Shown here: positions 25,801-30,914 of the stretch, one piece after another | Position numbering within the stretch: the first letter of the stretch is position 1 | How the letters are laid out: each line of letters opens with the position of its first letter | IMG/VR virus record: IMGVR_UViG_3300012920_000108 | Span: 1-37,070 of that record | Source of the DNA: a virus | Reading direction: 5' to 3' (one strand) | DNA: 37,070 bases | Program-made: the position numbers and the translations under genes | Notes under the pieces: generated by a model | Seen by the model: the letters and a program-made list of their open reading frames with translations, nothing else | Databases searched by the model: none | What the model was told of the DNA's origin: nothing

Positions 25801-26745
25801 AAAGTTATTGCAAACATCAGCGACGAGGAGGAGAGGGCGTTAAGGAGAATGATTCCTACCTACCTAAATAGCCACACTTTCTTTTTCTTCAGAGATAAGG
25901 AAGGTAACGTAAGAACAATGGATATGACTTACATTAATCCTTACTCTCAATTAGTTGATCCATTCTTACGTGCGTACACAAAAGCATTTGCAGGTGAAAG
26001 CACAGCTAGTATAACTGGAGAGTTTTTGAAGACACTAATTATAGATGAGTACTTTGATGAGCAAATTTTCTCAGGTGCTTTTAATAGCGTTATTAAAAAT
26101 AGAGACCCACAGACAGGTAAAAAGATATGGGAAGATAGAGATGATCCACTAGATATATTTACTAGAGGAGCAGGATTTTTATTTGGAGAAGCTTTCCAAC
26201 CACGAACCCTTAAAGCTTTAAGAGAAGTATACAGTTTATATGGGGGCAATGCTTCTGCGGAAGAAATATTCAGCAGGATATCTGATGAGTTCTATCCTGT
26301 ACGTAGATACAAGATTGATTTTTATCAGAGAATACAAGGATACTTGTACTCAGCCAGACGAGAGAACCAAAACATTTCTCTCAGAAAGAATGTCGTACTA
26401 CAAGAAACTCCAATGTCTGATGCAGAATTAAGAGATCTTGTTTATGATGAGATGGAACACAGGAGACGTATTGATAGGGATGTAATGGAAACTGTTAAAG
26501 CTGCTCAGTCTATGGGCAACTTAACAGATGATCAGATATTTAGTGCGGTTAAGAAAGCTAATTTCGGACAGAAGAGGTGGCAGTATATGCTAAAGGGATA
26601 TACACAGACACCTGCCGAGGCGCACAAAGGATTACAAGAAAGACTTCGTGAACAAGCGGACAGAAAAAACAATCCCATCTTTATCCAAAGAGCTTTAAAA
26701 CTAAATAGAATTTACCAGAGCCTTCCAAGGTTCACCAAGTTTTAA
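19891..26745 (+). CDS. Giant virion/ejection-type (polyvalent-like) protein, 2284 aa
   Basis: One unbroken frame of 6.9 kb. The protein is mostly helical with short Gly/Ala-rich apolar stretches at about residues 470-500 (VATTLFPAVVDIGATVLASS), 615-640 (LGAALLAGAATGIITTG) and 730-755 (LYSGLIGGIIGSGATTV). Further ones lie near 1710-1737 (LKTLGSVGFYLRNALGNATY) and 1951-1976 (LSSVMIVGSAGIAALTKVI). An acidic linker lies near 830-920 and a region near 1004-1012 (SEEIAHLAA) recalls a zinc-peptidase helix without the first His. The C-terminal third resembles, in my memory, large polyvalent-protein-associated regions of ejected phage proteins. It probably enters the cell with the DNA and spans the envelope. 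Its stop overlaps a convergent gene. Confidence 0.6.
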   Translation: MTEDDNQGVDIYTLLDDSNTPIDEALDRQEWTTTYGQGIESEPQQVFAYGNYLRNFKRERGSLFIEDERAIRQSVQDTIKQIDPEYKISDYTGTVDTDIALVRTAFGEQAGQDVQSIIDNGGSREDLDDYVNDAKSYLVDMDYLKFASLKKTNDNGEVFYDLIGSPNIQDQEQALSDSLSLGAVRNRDLWQVQSGMTEEYEGVSRFKGIRYNKIGDAFAEASKDEDDPDAFVNLIKEAKEFFSQKDADPSALITNARTLLGNSYAKGRTIGADIARNRFQDAEIIATLENIAEAERYNKGEVAYVTNRTKIADNIKITKSGLAIAHKNLLLNRVNFQTAVEAKEELTETQKQQLYNTRTLYLTNSFGAFDELFSEGTVDKKWLKAKTERGSKTNAEVLDDFLSDPKNYSRFKNRIGAISDSIVDSFSGLVAVLPALLNNQKAIDFLVEQEEGRQNRRNVAEVFGDKFGIGMDVATTLFPAVVDIGATVLASSTTLGAGGIAYLSAKQGAKLTTKGYVKSMAGAALTRQFGETAKDTALRLEASKVIKLQTSGVVTEGVTEAIESYNKLIANKAVVNRVQNTAIFLTAANRSAGNTYATVYSNLDGDHSEKHDKALGAALLAGAATGIITTGFSAIGRGGLENAFLRGATFNQQKFVLERMARTKLTKVDAENVIRNTLSKRIKELSKNRFGTFYNSFVKGGAEEFVEEAIDDFVNAFIVDAALDADTPMIEKVSGALYSGLIGGIIGSGATTVRAISDSRQSITTGQLAEFQFEEETRLVETLKAKEAPLTAALVESRIRDLVRDPSAALTPEEEIAVAAERQGVPVEEYVEPVKEGVELPPEVMAGVIPEGSTAEDLLAGNIPTKKQEKEIIDSTLDGTVNPEEEEQNQDNAKQSNLESQLEAAPEFEYSKKGLSKDDQAVRQLTQDSIADLTKQADQFGVDFRLVTQADREAATERGDRLKPFQVVPSASGNYVLIDPVGVAALIEGKSSFSAKKITRALMSEEIAHLAALDNMTNEEVMEIYQSLPSSTIQNTINTYYQNSASREAARARLASTDESEANQEGYRLTQEFLRMEAQKSVRGYTTEQDFAFYRNNPSILRSLMRYLKSFVERLTKNLKSDNNNPYLSMGINRVVTMYNQMRKGFRSDMVKTFDPNNPQENLSILQSQIYVDPEEPLDSVTGLDSEIESEEGASKLLMRFGDLTGMLELPLLYSGKYRGRYKGGLSKFYNKIVGSEDPRLRKLYENEIQLRNTIFDEVELYRKKLEELVAQEYPDGNAPTELFKLITGEGASTRLSDDNASEIEMFFLEQEQTLDRARQSELRTEFSEFKVNQIILKYEGLFDLLAERKDKAYKNAFEAQKNRISRERNDAIEQLGGFEADGVTPKGELAKHLLSLREKVDAFSKKIKELYPNNPEASKELNATIDHNLGIYITKSYKLFSEAGYAQKVMEEPEYAGIRERVADFFREQYIYHRSREIYKGGATNLAGTKIKATSLMDAELIAEKEITDSTEGEEGRPIIIENMMLDFLASYAPDGAGFGLPKVNYQWKERSQSITKTLKEKLEKREDIPAVLKDFLGEEADATGYNAILKTYMHVGVMAAHQAFIKNIYTLGRNPENKWILNAEELSQLPAEERFEDAENRTGNKWQRIQAGTDERYDPFMSEGVHLYAPKDLVQSVQNIADSMNYSLNDADQVVSATTKVLAQITGGSMALKTLGSVGFYLRNALGNATYFAMSQGMFNPFKMSKTAWKEFTRKNFFLGKKAEDIEAAFSELSALGIINDEVRPKMIDELVFGEKDATELMQELSDNLDIVSKTKETVGELKGKSDEAYKRLRELSASMDTFYKIYYYGNELEVLKKARARKNGDIYETMSDYDLKRMAADKVKATAQSYSQAIPLVKGLAKSPYGVMFAPFLRFKGEVVRIVVNTLNLGIKEIKDSNPVIKTRGIKRLTGLSSVMIVGSAGIAALTKVIANISDEEERALRRMIPTYLNSHTFFFFRDKEGNVRTMDMTYINPYSQLVDPFLRAYTKAFAGESTASITGEFLKTLIIDEYFDEQIFSGAFNSVIKNRDPQTGKKIWEDRDDPLDIFTRGAGFLFGEAFQPRTLKALREVYSLYGGNASAEEIFSRISDEFYPVRRYKIDFYQRIQGYLYSARRENQNISLRKNVVLQETPMSDAELRDLVYDEMEHRRRIDRDVMETVKAAQSMGNLTDDQIFSAVKKANFGQKRWQYMLKGYTQTPAEAHKGLQERLREQADRKNNPIFIQRALKLNRIYQSLPRFTKF

Positions 26746-26969
26746 GCCATAGCAAAACTTCTGAAAGGGATAGTAGCAGATAACGCCCCATGCTTATGGG
26801 CGAGATACTTGAAAGTATCTATGCTCTTTTGTTTGTCTTTGTTTCTATACAGAAGGACTCTTGAATCTTTGATGCTTGCAACAATCTCGTATGAGTTTTG
26901 TTTTTCCAACATCGCAATCCAATCATATCTACTATCTGCATCCGTTTGTATGTAGCGTTTAACACTCAT
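26742..26969 (-). CDS. Hypothetical protein (75 aa)
   Basis: The ATG at 26969 overlaps the upstream gene by 11 nt and is preferred to a longer frame from 27056 that would cover that gene. The sequence (RYDWIAMLEKQNSYEIVASI, then KDSRVLLYRNKDKQKSID) suggests a small alpha/beta fold. Its stop shares bases with the stop of the giant protein on the other strand. No intrinsic terminator is visible at this convergence. Function unknown. Confidence 0.5.
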   Translation of the reverse strand: MSVKRYIQTDADSRYDWIAMLEKQNSYEIVASIKDSRVLLYRNKDKQKSIDTFKYLAHKHGALSATIPFRSFAMA

Positions 26970-27165
26970 GGAAATATTGCTTCGGCAGAATTGCCTTGGC
27001 AGCTCCCAGAGGCATAAAGATCTCCTCCCCAACTCTAGGGTTAGCTCCAGTCTCATCCCTAAATACAGGATAAACTTTAAATGTCTCTGGCATTACTCTG
27101 TGGTTTTTTGTTTGCATGGACATAAGGAGTTCAAACTCTTCAAAGTATATTCTCAAAATGTTCAT
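26959..27165 (-). CDS. Hypothetical protein (68 aa)
   Basis: The ATG at 27165 is chosen over a TTG at 27177. The N-terminal half is helical (NILRIYFEEFELLMSMQ); the second half (ETFKVYPVFRDETG, EEIFMPLGAAKAI) looks like a small beta domain. It is near the end of the minus-strand tiny-gene run and overlaps the next gene. No family recognised. Confidence 0.5.
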   Translation of the reverse strand: MNILRIYFEEFELLMSMQTKNHRVMPETFKVYPVFRDETGANPRVGEEIFMPLGAAKAILPKQYFHEC

Positions 27166-27331
27166 GGTCTTTAACAATATTTCTAAAATGATATAAAAGC
27201 AAGACAGAAAATACCCTGACCCCTGTAGTCTGAACTAGGTGTTCATCAAAGACGCATTGAACAACTATGCAAAAAATAACGCCTCATCTAGAGTTCTCCT
27301 CTAGCTTTATTCCTAGTCCAGAGTACAGGAG

Positions 27332-27427
27332 TCAGGGTTCATGGTTAAAATTAGTGTCAGGTTTTATGCGTTTACCTGACGGGTGTATGAAAATAACCAG
27401 AGTACCAAGCTCCGACGCAATACCCAA
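27332..27427 (-). CDS. Possible 31-aa microprotein
   Basis: A TTG-initiated frame directly after the 30-aa membrane peptide reads GIASELGTLVIFIHPSGKRI then KPDTNFNHEP. It has a beta-strand-like hydrophobic core and looks more protein-like than chance, but has no ATG or clear ribosome binding site. Its stop lies within a CAGGGT-type intergenic repeat. It could be a gene remnant. Confidence 0.3.
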   Translation of the reverse strand: MGIASELGTLVIFIHPSGKRIKPDTNFNHEP

Positions 27428-27432
27428 TTCTA

Positions 27433-27525
27433 TTAATCTTTATTTATCTCAGAGGAGACAGCGAAGAACTTTAGTACAAGGTAGATCAACGCAAACCAGA
27501 TAACTATTCCTGCTAGTATTGTCAT
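27433..27525 (-). CDS. 30-aa single-pass membrane microprotein
   Basis: The ATG and the previous TGA overlap as ATGA, strong evidence of coupled translation. The peptide is TILAGIVIWFALIYLVLKFF (one membrane helix) followed by a short charged tail (SSEINKD). Likely inserted in the inner membrane with the tail in the cytoplasm. It may act in superinfection exclusion, lysis timing or modulation of a host membrane protein. A truncated copy of its first codons occurs at 28441-28462. Confidence 0.6.
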   Translation of the reverse strand: MTILAGIVIWFALIYLVLKFFAVSSEINKD

Positions 27526-27857
27526 GATGTGAATTTGTTTAAAAGATTTACTACAGATTCTTGTGTACTTAAATAGTGATGGGCTTCAAACGTAGCTTCA
27601 CTTTCAGGCACACACCCATATTCCTCAAGGAACTTTTGGCGTAAAGCTCTAAGAAGTTCTGGAGCCTCTACCCCAAAACTTTCTGCGGTGGAATGAAACT
27701 TACGCTCTCGTTTCTTTAGTTTATTATAATTCATATTAAACTTTTTTGCGTGACGAGTTGCGTCTGCTTTGTTTTTAAACCATTTGGTTTGTGTACCTGC
27801 TGTTGGGCAGTCGCACCCATCCATTTCGTTAGTTGTTACTTTATATATTGTGTTCAT
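27522..27857 (-). CDS. Hypothetical protein (111 aa)
   Basis: The ATG overlaps the TGA of a short upstream remnant (ATGA). The N-terminus (TNEMDGCDCPTAGTQTKWF) has a Cys-x-Cys that could bind metal; the remainder is a basic helix (KLKKRERKFHS) and an acidic helical end. It is one of two genes flanked by duplicated gene junctions. Function unknown. Confidence 0.55.
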   Translation of the reverse strand: MNTIYKVTTNEMDGCDCPTAGTQTKWFKNKADATRHAKKFNMNYNKLKKRERKFHSTAESFGVEAPELLRALRQKFLEEYGCVPESEATFEAHHYLSTQESVVNLLNKFTS

Positions 27858-27892
27858 AAACTTATATCTACTTCGGGTTCTATTGGATTCAC
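27854..27892 (-). pseudogene. Truncated C-terminal tail (IEPEVDISL) at a gene junction
   Basis: A GTG-led 12-codon frame ends NPIEPEVDISL with its TGA in an ATGA overlap with the next gene. It matches the C-terminus TIEPEIDLDL of the 28459-28719 gene. It is probably the surviving end of a related gene. Confidence 0.6.
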
Positions 27893-27893
27893 T

Positions 27894-28433
27894 TTATAAA
27901 GAATAGTTAAGTTGCATTGGATTGTTTGAAGGCATCTTCTCGCAAGCAGCTCCAAATTGAGTTAAGTGGTTTTCGTAAACTTCTTCATCATCAGGTCTTA
28001 CAGTTGGGAAACTTTTAAAGTCAGGTTGCCTTAACGCAAACCGACTCATCAATTTCTTTTTACGCTCAGGAGACATCAGTACTTTTAATCTCTCAGTTCT
28101 TTCTGCCTCTGCTTCTGCTTCCCTCTCTTTTTCTTTTTCTAAAGCAGCCCAATATTCTTGCCTCTCCTCTAACCATTTCTTTTTAAGCTTTATTCGGTCT
28201 TGCTCGGCTTCTTTTTCTTCCCTCTCTAGTCGTGCCTCCATATCCTCCCTGTCCTTTTCTAGTTTTATCTTGTACCATTTTAATTTTAGTTCTTTACGTA
28301 AAGCTCTTATGTATTGAGAATCAGATCCGTTCCCAATAGCTAGAGCCGTATAGTAATTAACATCTTTTATGTAGTCTCCGTAGAACCCTGCTAAAAGTTT
28401 AGCCTCCTCTGTAATATAATTTGAATCTAACAT
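27894..28433 (-). CDS. Highly charged coiled-coil protein (179 aa)
   Basis: Residues ~50-130 form a continuous charged helix (KLEKDREDMEARLEREEKEA, then WAALEKEKEREAEAEAERTE) typical of an extended coiled coil. The ends are more globular. There is no membrane segment or catalytic motif. It is bordered on both sides by partial copies of neighbouring gene ends, so it may be a late arrival in the operon. It could be a structural or host-modifying scaffold; function unknown. Confidence 0.6.
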   Translation of the reverse strand: MLDSNYITEEAKLLAGFYGDYIKDVNYYTALAIGNGSDSQYIRALRKELKLKWYKIKLEKDREDMEARLEREEKEAEQDRIKLKKKWLEERQEYWAALEKEKEREAEAEAERTERLKVLMSPERKKKLMSRFALRQPDFKSFPTVRPDDEEVYENHLTQFGAACEKMPSNNPMQLNYSL

Positions 28434-28440
28434 TTTACTC

Positions 28441-28462
28441 TAATTCCTACTAGTATTATCAT
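28441..28462 (-). pseudogene. Truncated start of the membrane microprotein
   Basis: The minus strand reads ATGATAATACTAGTAGGAAT, against ATGACAATACTAGCAGGAAT at the start of the 27433-27525 peptide. Both follow a gene end in the same ATGA arrangement. The frame soon diverges and stops after 11 codons. Confidence 0.65.
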
Positions 28463-28719
28463 AAGTCTAAATCTATCTCAGGTTCTATTGTGTCTGTGTG
28501 TTCTAGTGCTTCTTTGAAGCACCCCGACTCTCTAGCCTCTTTGATCCTCTTGAATAGGTAAGCTACTAATACTTCATCGCTAATCATCCAAGGATCAAGG
28601 TGCAGGGAGTCAACGGAGAATGAGATGTTGAAGTCATGCGTAAACAGCTTTGGTTTGCTACTAATAACATCCCTCAACCATTCATGGTAGGGTTCATTTG
28701 ATATGTGATTGCTCGGCAT
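28459..28719 (-). CDS. Hypothetical protein (86 aa)
   Basis: It overlaps the previous gene by 26 nt. It is a mixed alpha/beta protein (NISFSVDSLHLDPWMISDEV, then VAYLFKRIKEARESG) with the acidic end TIEPEIDLDL. That end is repeated as a remnant at 27854-27892. No family recognised. Confidence 0.55.
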   Translation of the reverse strand: MPSNHISNEPYHEWLRDVISSKPKLFTHDFNISFSVDSLHLDPWMISDEVLVAYLFKRIKEARESGCFKEALEHTDTIEPEIDLDL

Positions 28720-28891
28720 CGTTTAGTTCCTCCATTCTTTCTGATAGTGAATTGATTCTTCTTTTGTATTCTAAGATACGTTCGTTGTGTATACGTATCT
28801 CATCTGCCTGTTCATGCAACTTCTGTAACAGTCGCAGACAGATGAGAACGATACCAACATACACTCCTATGATTAAAATTGCGTATATCAT
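28694..28891 (-). CDS. Membrane-anchored coiled-coil protein (65 aa)
   Basis: One N-terminal membrane helix (IYAILIIGVYVGIVLICLRL) is followed by a charged helix (LHEQADEIRIHNERILEYKR) running to the end. The topology is that of a small type II membrane protein, as in i-spanins, but the gene lies in the early operon far from the lysis cassette. It may instead act on the host membrane or tether another phage protein. Confidence 0.6.
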   Translation of the reverse strand: MIYAILIIGVYVGIVLICLRLLQKLHEQADEIRIHNERILEYKRRINSLSERMEELNDAEQSHIK

Positions 28892-29109
28892 TTTTGTCCT
28901 TTAATATTTGAAAATCGGCTAACTTGAATAAATGGATTGAGCATATATTTATTACTAGCCGATATATTCAGACTACGATACTTTGCCACATAAGCTCCGT
29001 CAGTAGGGGTTTTATTTTCTGTATTCCTAAGATTATCTATTTTCTTTTTACGCCTAGCTTTACGTAAACCTTTTGCTTTTGCTTTCGCATTCCTTTGGGA
29101 TCTGTTCAT
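28888..29109 (-). CDS. Basic small protein (73 aa)
   Basis: The N-terminal ~25 residues are strongly basic (RSQRNAKAKAKGLRKARRKK), suggesting nucleic-acid or ribosome binding. The rest (YVAKYRSLNISASNKYMLNP) is uncharged and possibly beta-rich. Its start is 1 nt from the previous stop and its end overlaps the next start. Function unknown. Confidence 0.55.
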   Translation of the reverse strand: MNRSQRNAKAKAKGLRKARRKKKIDNLRNTENKTPTDGAYVAKYRSLNISASNKYMLNPFIQVSRFSNIKGQK

Positions 29110-29110
29110 T

Positions 29111-29500
29111 TTACTCTGGTCTAATTGCTATTTCTATCGAGCCGTCTGTATGCCACAGGATATCAGCTAGTTGTTTCTTTCTCACAACGGACTGGTACTC
29201 ATTCCATGCGTCGTTAAACTTTGGATAGCTGTACTTCGCCCACATCTTGAGATCACTCGGATGAATGTAATCTATATCAGATGGTTTATAATCACCGATT
29301 GAATCCCAATCCCTTTGAGTCATCTGAGTTTCTCTTTCATCTGCCTCCAGTAAATCTGCAAGGGCGGTTTCACTGGCTAAGTTCTTATGGCGTTTCTTTC
29401 GGAGCGTCACCCTTGGTGGGTTCGGCTCCAATGAAACAATATAAGATTCACCATTTAATTCTACAGCTCTGTGTATTGCTTTGTTTAAATCTGTAGCCAT
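29111..29500 (-). CDS. Hypothetical protein (129 aa)
   Basis: The ATG overlaps the previous stop (TAATG) and follows AAGGAGATATCAT, a good ribosome binding site. The N-terminus is helical and basic; the middle (DWDSIGDYKPSDIDYIHPSD) is acidic and aromatic; the end (ILWHTDGSIEIAIRPE) looks like a beta hairpin. No family recognised. Confidence 0.6.
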   Translation of the reverse strand: MATDLNKAIHRAVELNGESYIVSLEPNPPRVTLRKKRHKNLASETALADLLEADERETQMTQRDWDSIGDYKPSDIDYIHPSDLKMWAKYSYPKFNDAWNEYQSVVRKKQLADILWHTDGSIEIAIRPE

Positions 29501-29685
29501 TATGATATCTCCTTAATATAATCTTCCCATTGGGATGCTTCTTCTAATTTATAAATCAAATCATCTATAACATCTCCGATAGTAAAACCAGATCCGTTAT
29601 TATCCTTTGGTTCATCCATCAACTTGCGTAGCTCTAAGAACTCCTTGATGTCATTTAAATCACATAGGGTTTCTGATACGTTCAT
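29500..29685 (-). CDS. Small acidic helical protein (61 aa)
   Basis: It starts in an ATGA overlap behind a GAGGAGAT ribosome binding site and ends KEIS in the recurrent junction motif. The product is mainly helical and acidic (DLNDIKEFLELRKLMDEP, then VIDDLIYKLEEASQWEDY). Possibly an inhibitor or adaptor of a host protein, as for many small early phage proteins; no direct evidence. Confidence 0.6.
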   Translation of the reverse strand: MNVSETLCDLNDIKEFLELRKLMDEPKDNNGSGFTIGDVIDDLIYKLEEASQWEDYIKEIS

Positions 29686-29837
29686 TCTGATATCTCCTCC
29701 TCTGTTATAACTTCACACTCAGCAGATAACAAAGTATCTGCTCCTCCCTCCCACAAGAATACGTTACTAATTGAACCTTCGTAATAAATAGCGATGTGAT
29801 CATCACTGTTTGGTATCTTAACTTCTAAGAGTTTCAT
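29682..29837 (-). CDS. Small acidic protein (51 aa)
   Basis: A full frame fills an otherwise empty gap. It starts in an ATGA overlap after GAGGAGGTATCAGA and ends EEEISE-stop in the same junction motif. The sequence (KLLEVKIPNSDDHIAIYYEG, then SISNVFLWEGGADTLLS) looks like a small beta-rich domain. Coupling on both sides makes it a convincing gene despite its size. Confidence 0.7.
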   Translation of the reverse strand: MKLLEVKIPNSDDHIAIYYEGSISNVFLWEGGADTLLSAECEVITEEEISE

Positions 29838-30211
29838 TCTGATACCTCCTCAAAGTCCCAATAAATGTCAGATATGTTATTCTTGATATACTCGTGTACG
29901 TGTTCTTCCAAATCATCTTCTTTACATTTGAAGTGTATATTATCACAAGCGTGATGCTTCAGATAAACTGAAAATAATTTCTCTTCTGCCTCTTGATGGG
30001 TGACTACCCAATGCTGATCAAAGCTAATCTCCTGTTCACAAGTAGAACAACGACCATCTCTAGCAAGGAAAGATACTATTTTATCTTCGTGTTTAGTTAT
30101 CCACTGGAAATGATCTAAATCTACGTCATCAGGAAATACACTGTATGTAGCTTTGTCACTGCATTTACAGGGAGAGAAGTTTGTTTCGACTACGAATCCT
30201 CGGTTTCTCAT
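29834..30211 (-). CDS. Cys-rich hypothetical protein, possible zinc binder (125 aa)
   Basis: C-x-C near residue 15 (SPCKCSDK), C-x2-C near residue 55 (GRCSTCEQE) and later Cys/His residues (KHHACDNIHFKC) could form one or two zinc sites. It starts in an ATGA overlap behind GAGGAGGT and ends FEEVSE-stop in the repeated junction. No family recognised. Confidence 0.6.
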   Translation of the reverse strand: MRNRGFVVETNFSPCKCSDKATYSVFPDDVDLDHFQWITKHEDKIVSFLARDGRCSTCEQEISFDQHWVVTHQEAEEKLFSVYLKHHACDNIHFKCKEDDLEEHVHEYIKNNISDIYWDFEEVSE

Positions 30212-30333
30212 TTTGATACCTCCTCAATCAATTTAAGTATCTCAGCGAACTCATCACTAGGATCATTCTCACTCCAATCTACGTCCAAGTTTGTAGTGCA
30301 AATGGTTTTAATTTTTTCTAGTAGGTCTTTCAT
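30208..30333 (-). CDS. Small acidic protein (41 aa)
   Basis: The frame runs exactly between two junction motifs. It has an ATGA start after AAGGAGGTATCAGA and ends LIEEVSK-stop overlapping the next ATG. The peptide (KDLLEKIKTICTTNLDVDWS, then ENDPSDEFAEILKLI) is two acidic helices. Tight coupling supports it as a real gene. Confidence 0.65.
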   Translation of the reverse strand: MKDLLEKIKTICTTNLDVDWSENDPSDEFAEILKLIEEVSK

Positions 30334-30545
30334 TCTGATACCTCCTTACCAACTTTATCTTGTACGGGGTTCTCCCACAGTTTGAGTTTGTACTCCTCTA
30401 CTTCTAGCTCCTTGATGATAGTCATTGAGTCACAACACCAGATAGCATCATCAACTTCTTCAATTATATCTGCCTTAGTTCTGTTAGCAGACATCGGGTG
30501 TACACATCCATAGAATGTGAACTTATATACTTTAGGTTTTTTCAT
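30330..30545 (-). CDS. First gene of the tiny-gene operon (71 aa)
   Basis: This is the promoter-proximal gene, about 90 nt downstream of the predicted start site. The N-terminus (KVYKFTFYGCVHPMSANRTK) and middle (EEVDDAIWCCDSMTIIKELE) suggest an alpha/beta fold with several Cys. It ends GKEVSE-stop in the junction motif. The upstream A-rich sequence offers no strong ribosome binding site, unlike the following genes. Function unknown. Confidence 0.6.
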   Translation of the reverse strand: MKKPKVYKFTFYGCVHPMSANRTKADIIEEVDDAIWCCDSMTIIKELEVEEYKLKLWENPVQDKVGKEVSE

Positions 30546-30570
30546 AGTTATTTTATTTAGAGTTAATGCC

Positions 30571-30607
30571 CCCTCAGATAGAAGCCGTATAAGAAACTAT
30601 CTGAGGG
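30571..30607 (-). promoter_or_regulatory. Leader hairpin of the tiny-gene operon
   Basis: CCCTCAGATAG (30571-30581) pairs perfectly with CTATCTGAGGG (30597-30607), loop 15 nt. It lies between the promoter and the first ATG, so it would be in the mRNA leader. It may protect the 5' end or control translation. Confidence 0.75.
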
Positions 30608-30643
30608 AGCTGTGTTTCATTACTGTTTGAGTAACGGAAATTC

Positions 30644-30672
30644 ATTATAGCATCGAGTGAATATTGAGTCAA
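30644..30672 (-). promoter_or_regulatory. Sigma-70-type promoter for the tiny-gene operon
   Basis: On the minus strand: TTGACT (-35, 30667-30672), a 17-nt spacer, TATAAT (-10, 30644-30649). Eleven of twelve bases match consensus. The predicted start is near 30637. It would be recognised by unmodified host RNA polymerase, so the downstream genes are likely early. Confidence 0.8.
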
Positions 30673-30790
30673 GATATTTTCTTCAATTATTTTCAATTAG
30701 TACATACCTTTTTTTCATGACTCATGCTCACTAAAAACTATCTCCCTATTCATGGGTCAGGGTGCAGGGCGCAGGGTGGGGGAGTCCGAA

Positions 30791-30829
30791 GTCTCTGAAG
30801 TCTGACAGTGTGCGTCTCTGAAGTCTGAC
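30791..30829. repeat. Direct repeat of a 16-mer within a CAGGG-type repeat block
   Basis: GTCTCTGAAGTCTGAC occurs at 30791-30806 and 30814-30829. Its last 12 bases recur at 35862-35873. The block is preceded by CAGGGTGCAGGGCGCAGGGT. Confidence 0.85.
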
Positions 30830-30879
30830 TAGGGCTTGGTTTGTTTTTTAGATGAGTATGTGGTGTGCTTTGAATATAT

Positions 30880-30908
30880 AAAAAGAGTATCAGCATAAGC
30901 TGATACTC
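30880..30908 (-). terminator. Intrinsic terminator after the gp88-like gene
   Basis: GAGTATCAGC / GCTGATACTC is a perfect 10-bp stem with a 4-nt loop (30885-30908). On the minus strand it is followed by a T-run, 6 nt after the gene's stop codon. Confidence 0.9.
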
Positions 30909-30914
30909 AATGTG

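Larger units (their letters stand above)
30546..30914. other. Intergenic control region (369 bp)
   Basis: No gene seen. From left to right it holds the operon leader hairpin, a consensus sigma-70 promoter reading left, an AT-rich tract, a CAGGG-type repeat block with a duplicated 16-mer, and the terminator of the gp88-like gene. Confidence 0.8.

Noticed and set aside
27267-27503. Plus-strand ORF of 78 aa
   Set aside because: It lies opposite two minus-strand microgene frames in a minus-strand operon, includes CAGGGT-type repeat sequence and has no good start context.
28694-28891. Second i-spanin
   Set aside because: Topology fits, but it is in the early-type operon, far from lysis genes and without an overlapping lipoprotein gene.
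30751-30830. CRISPR-like array
   Set aside because: The repeats are short and degenerate and one unit is directly duplicated; there are no regular spacers.
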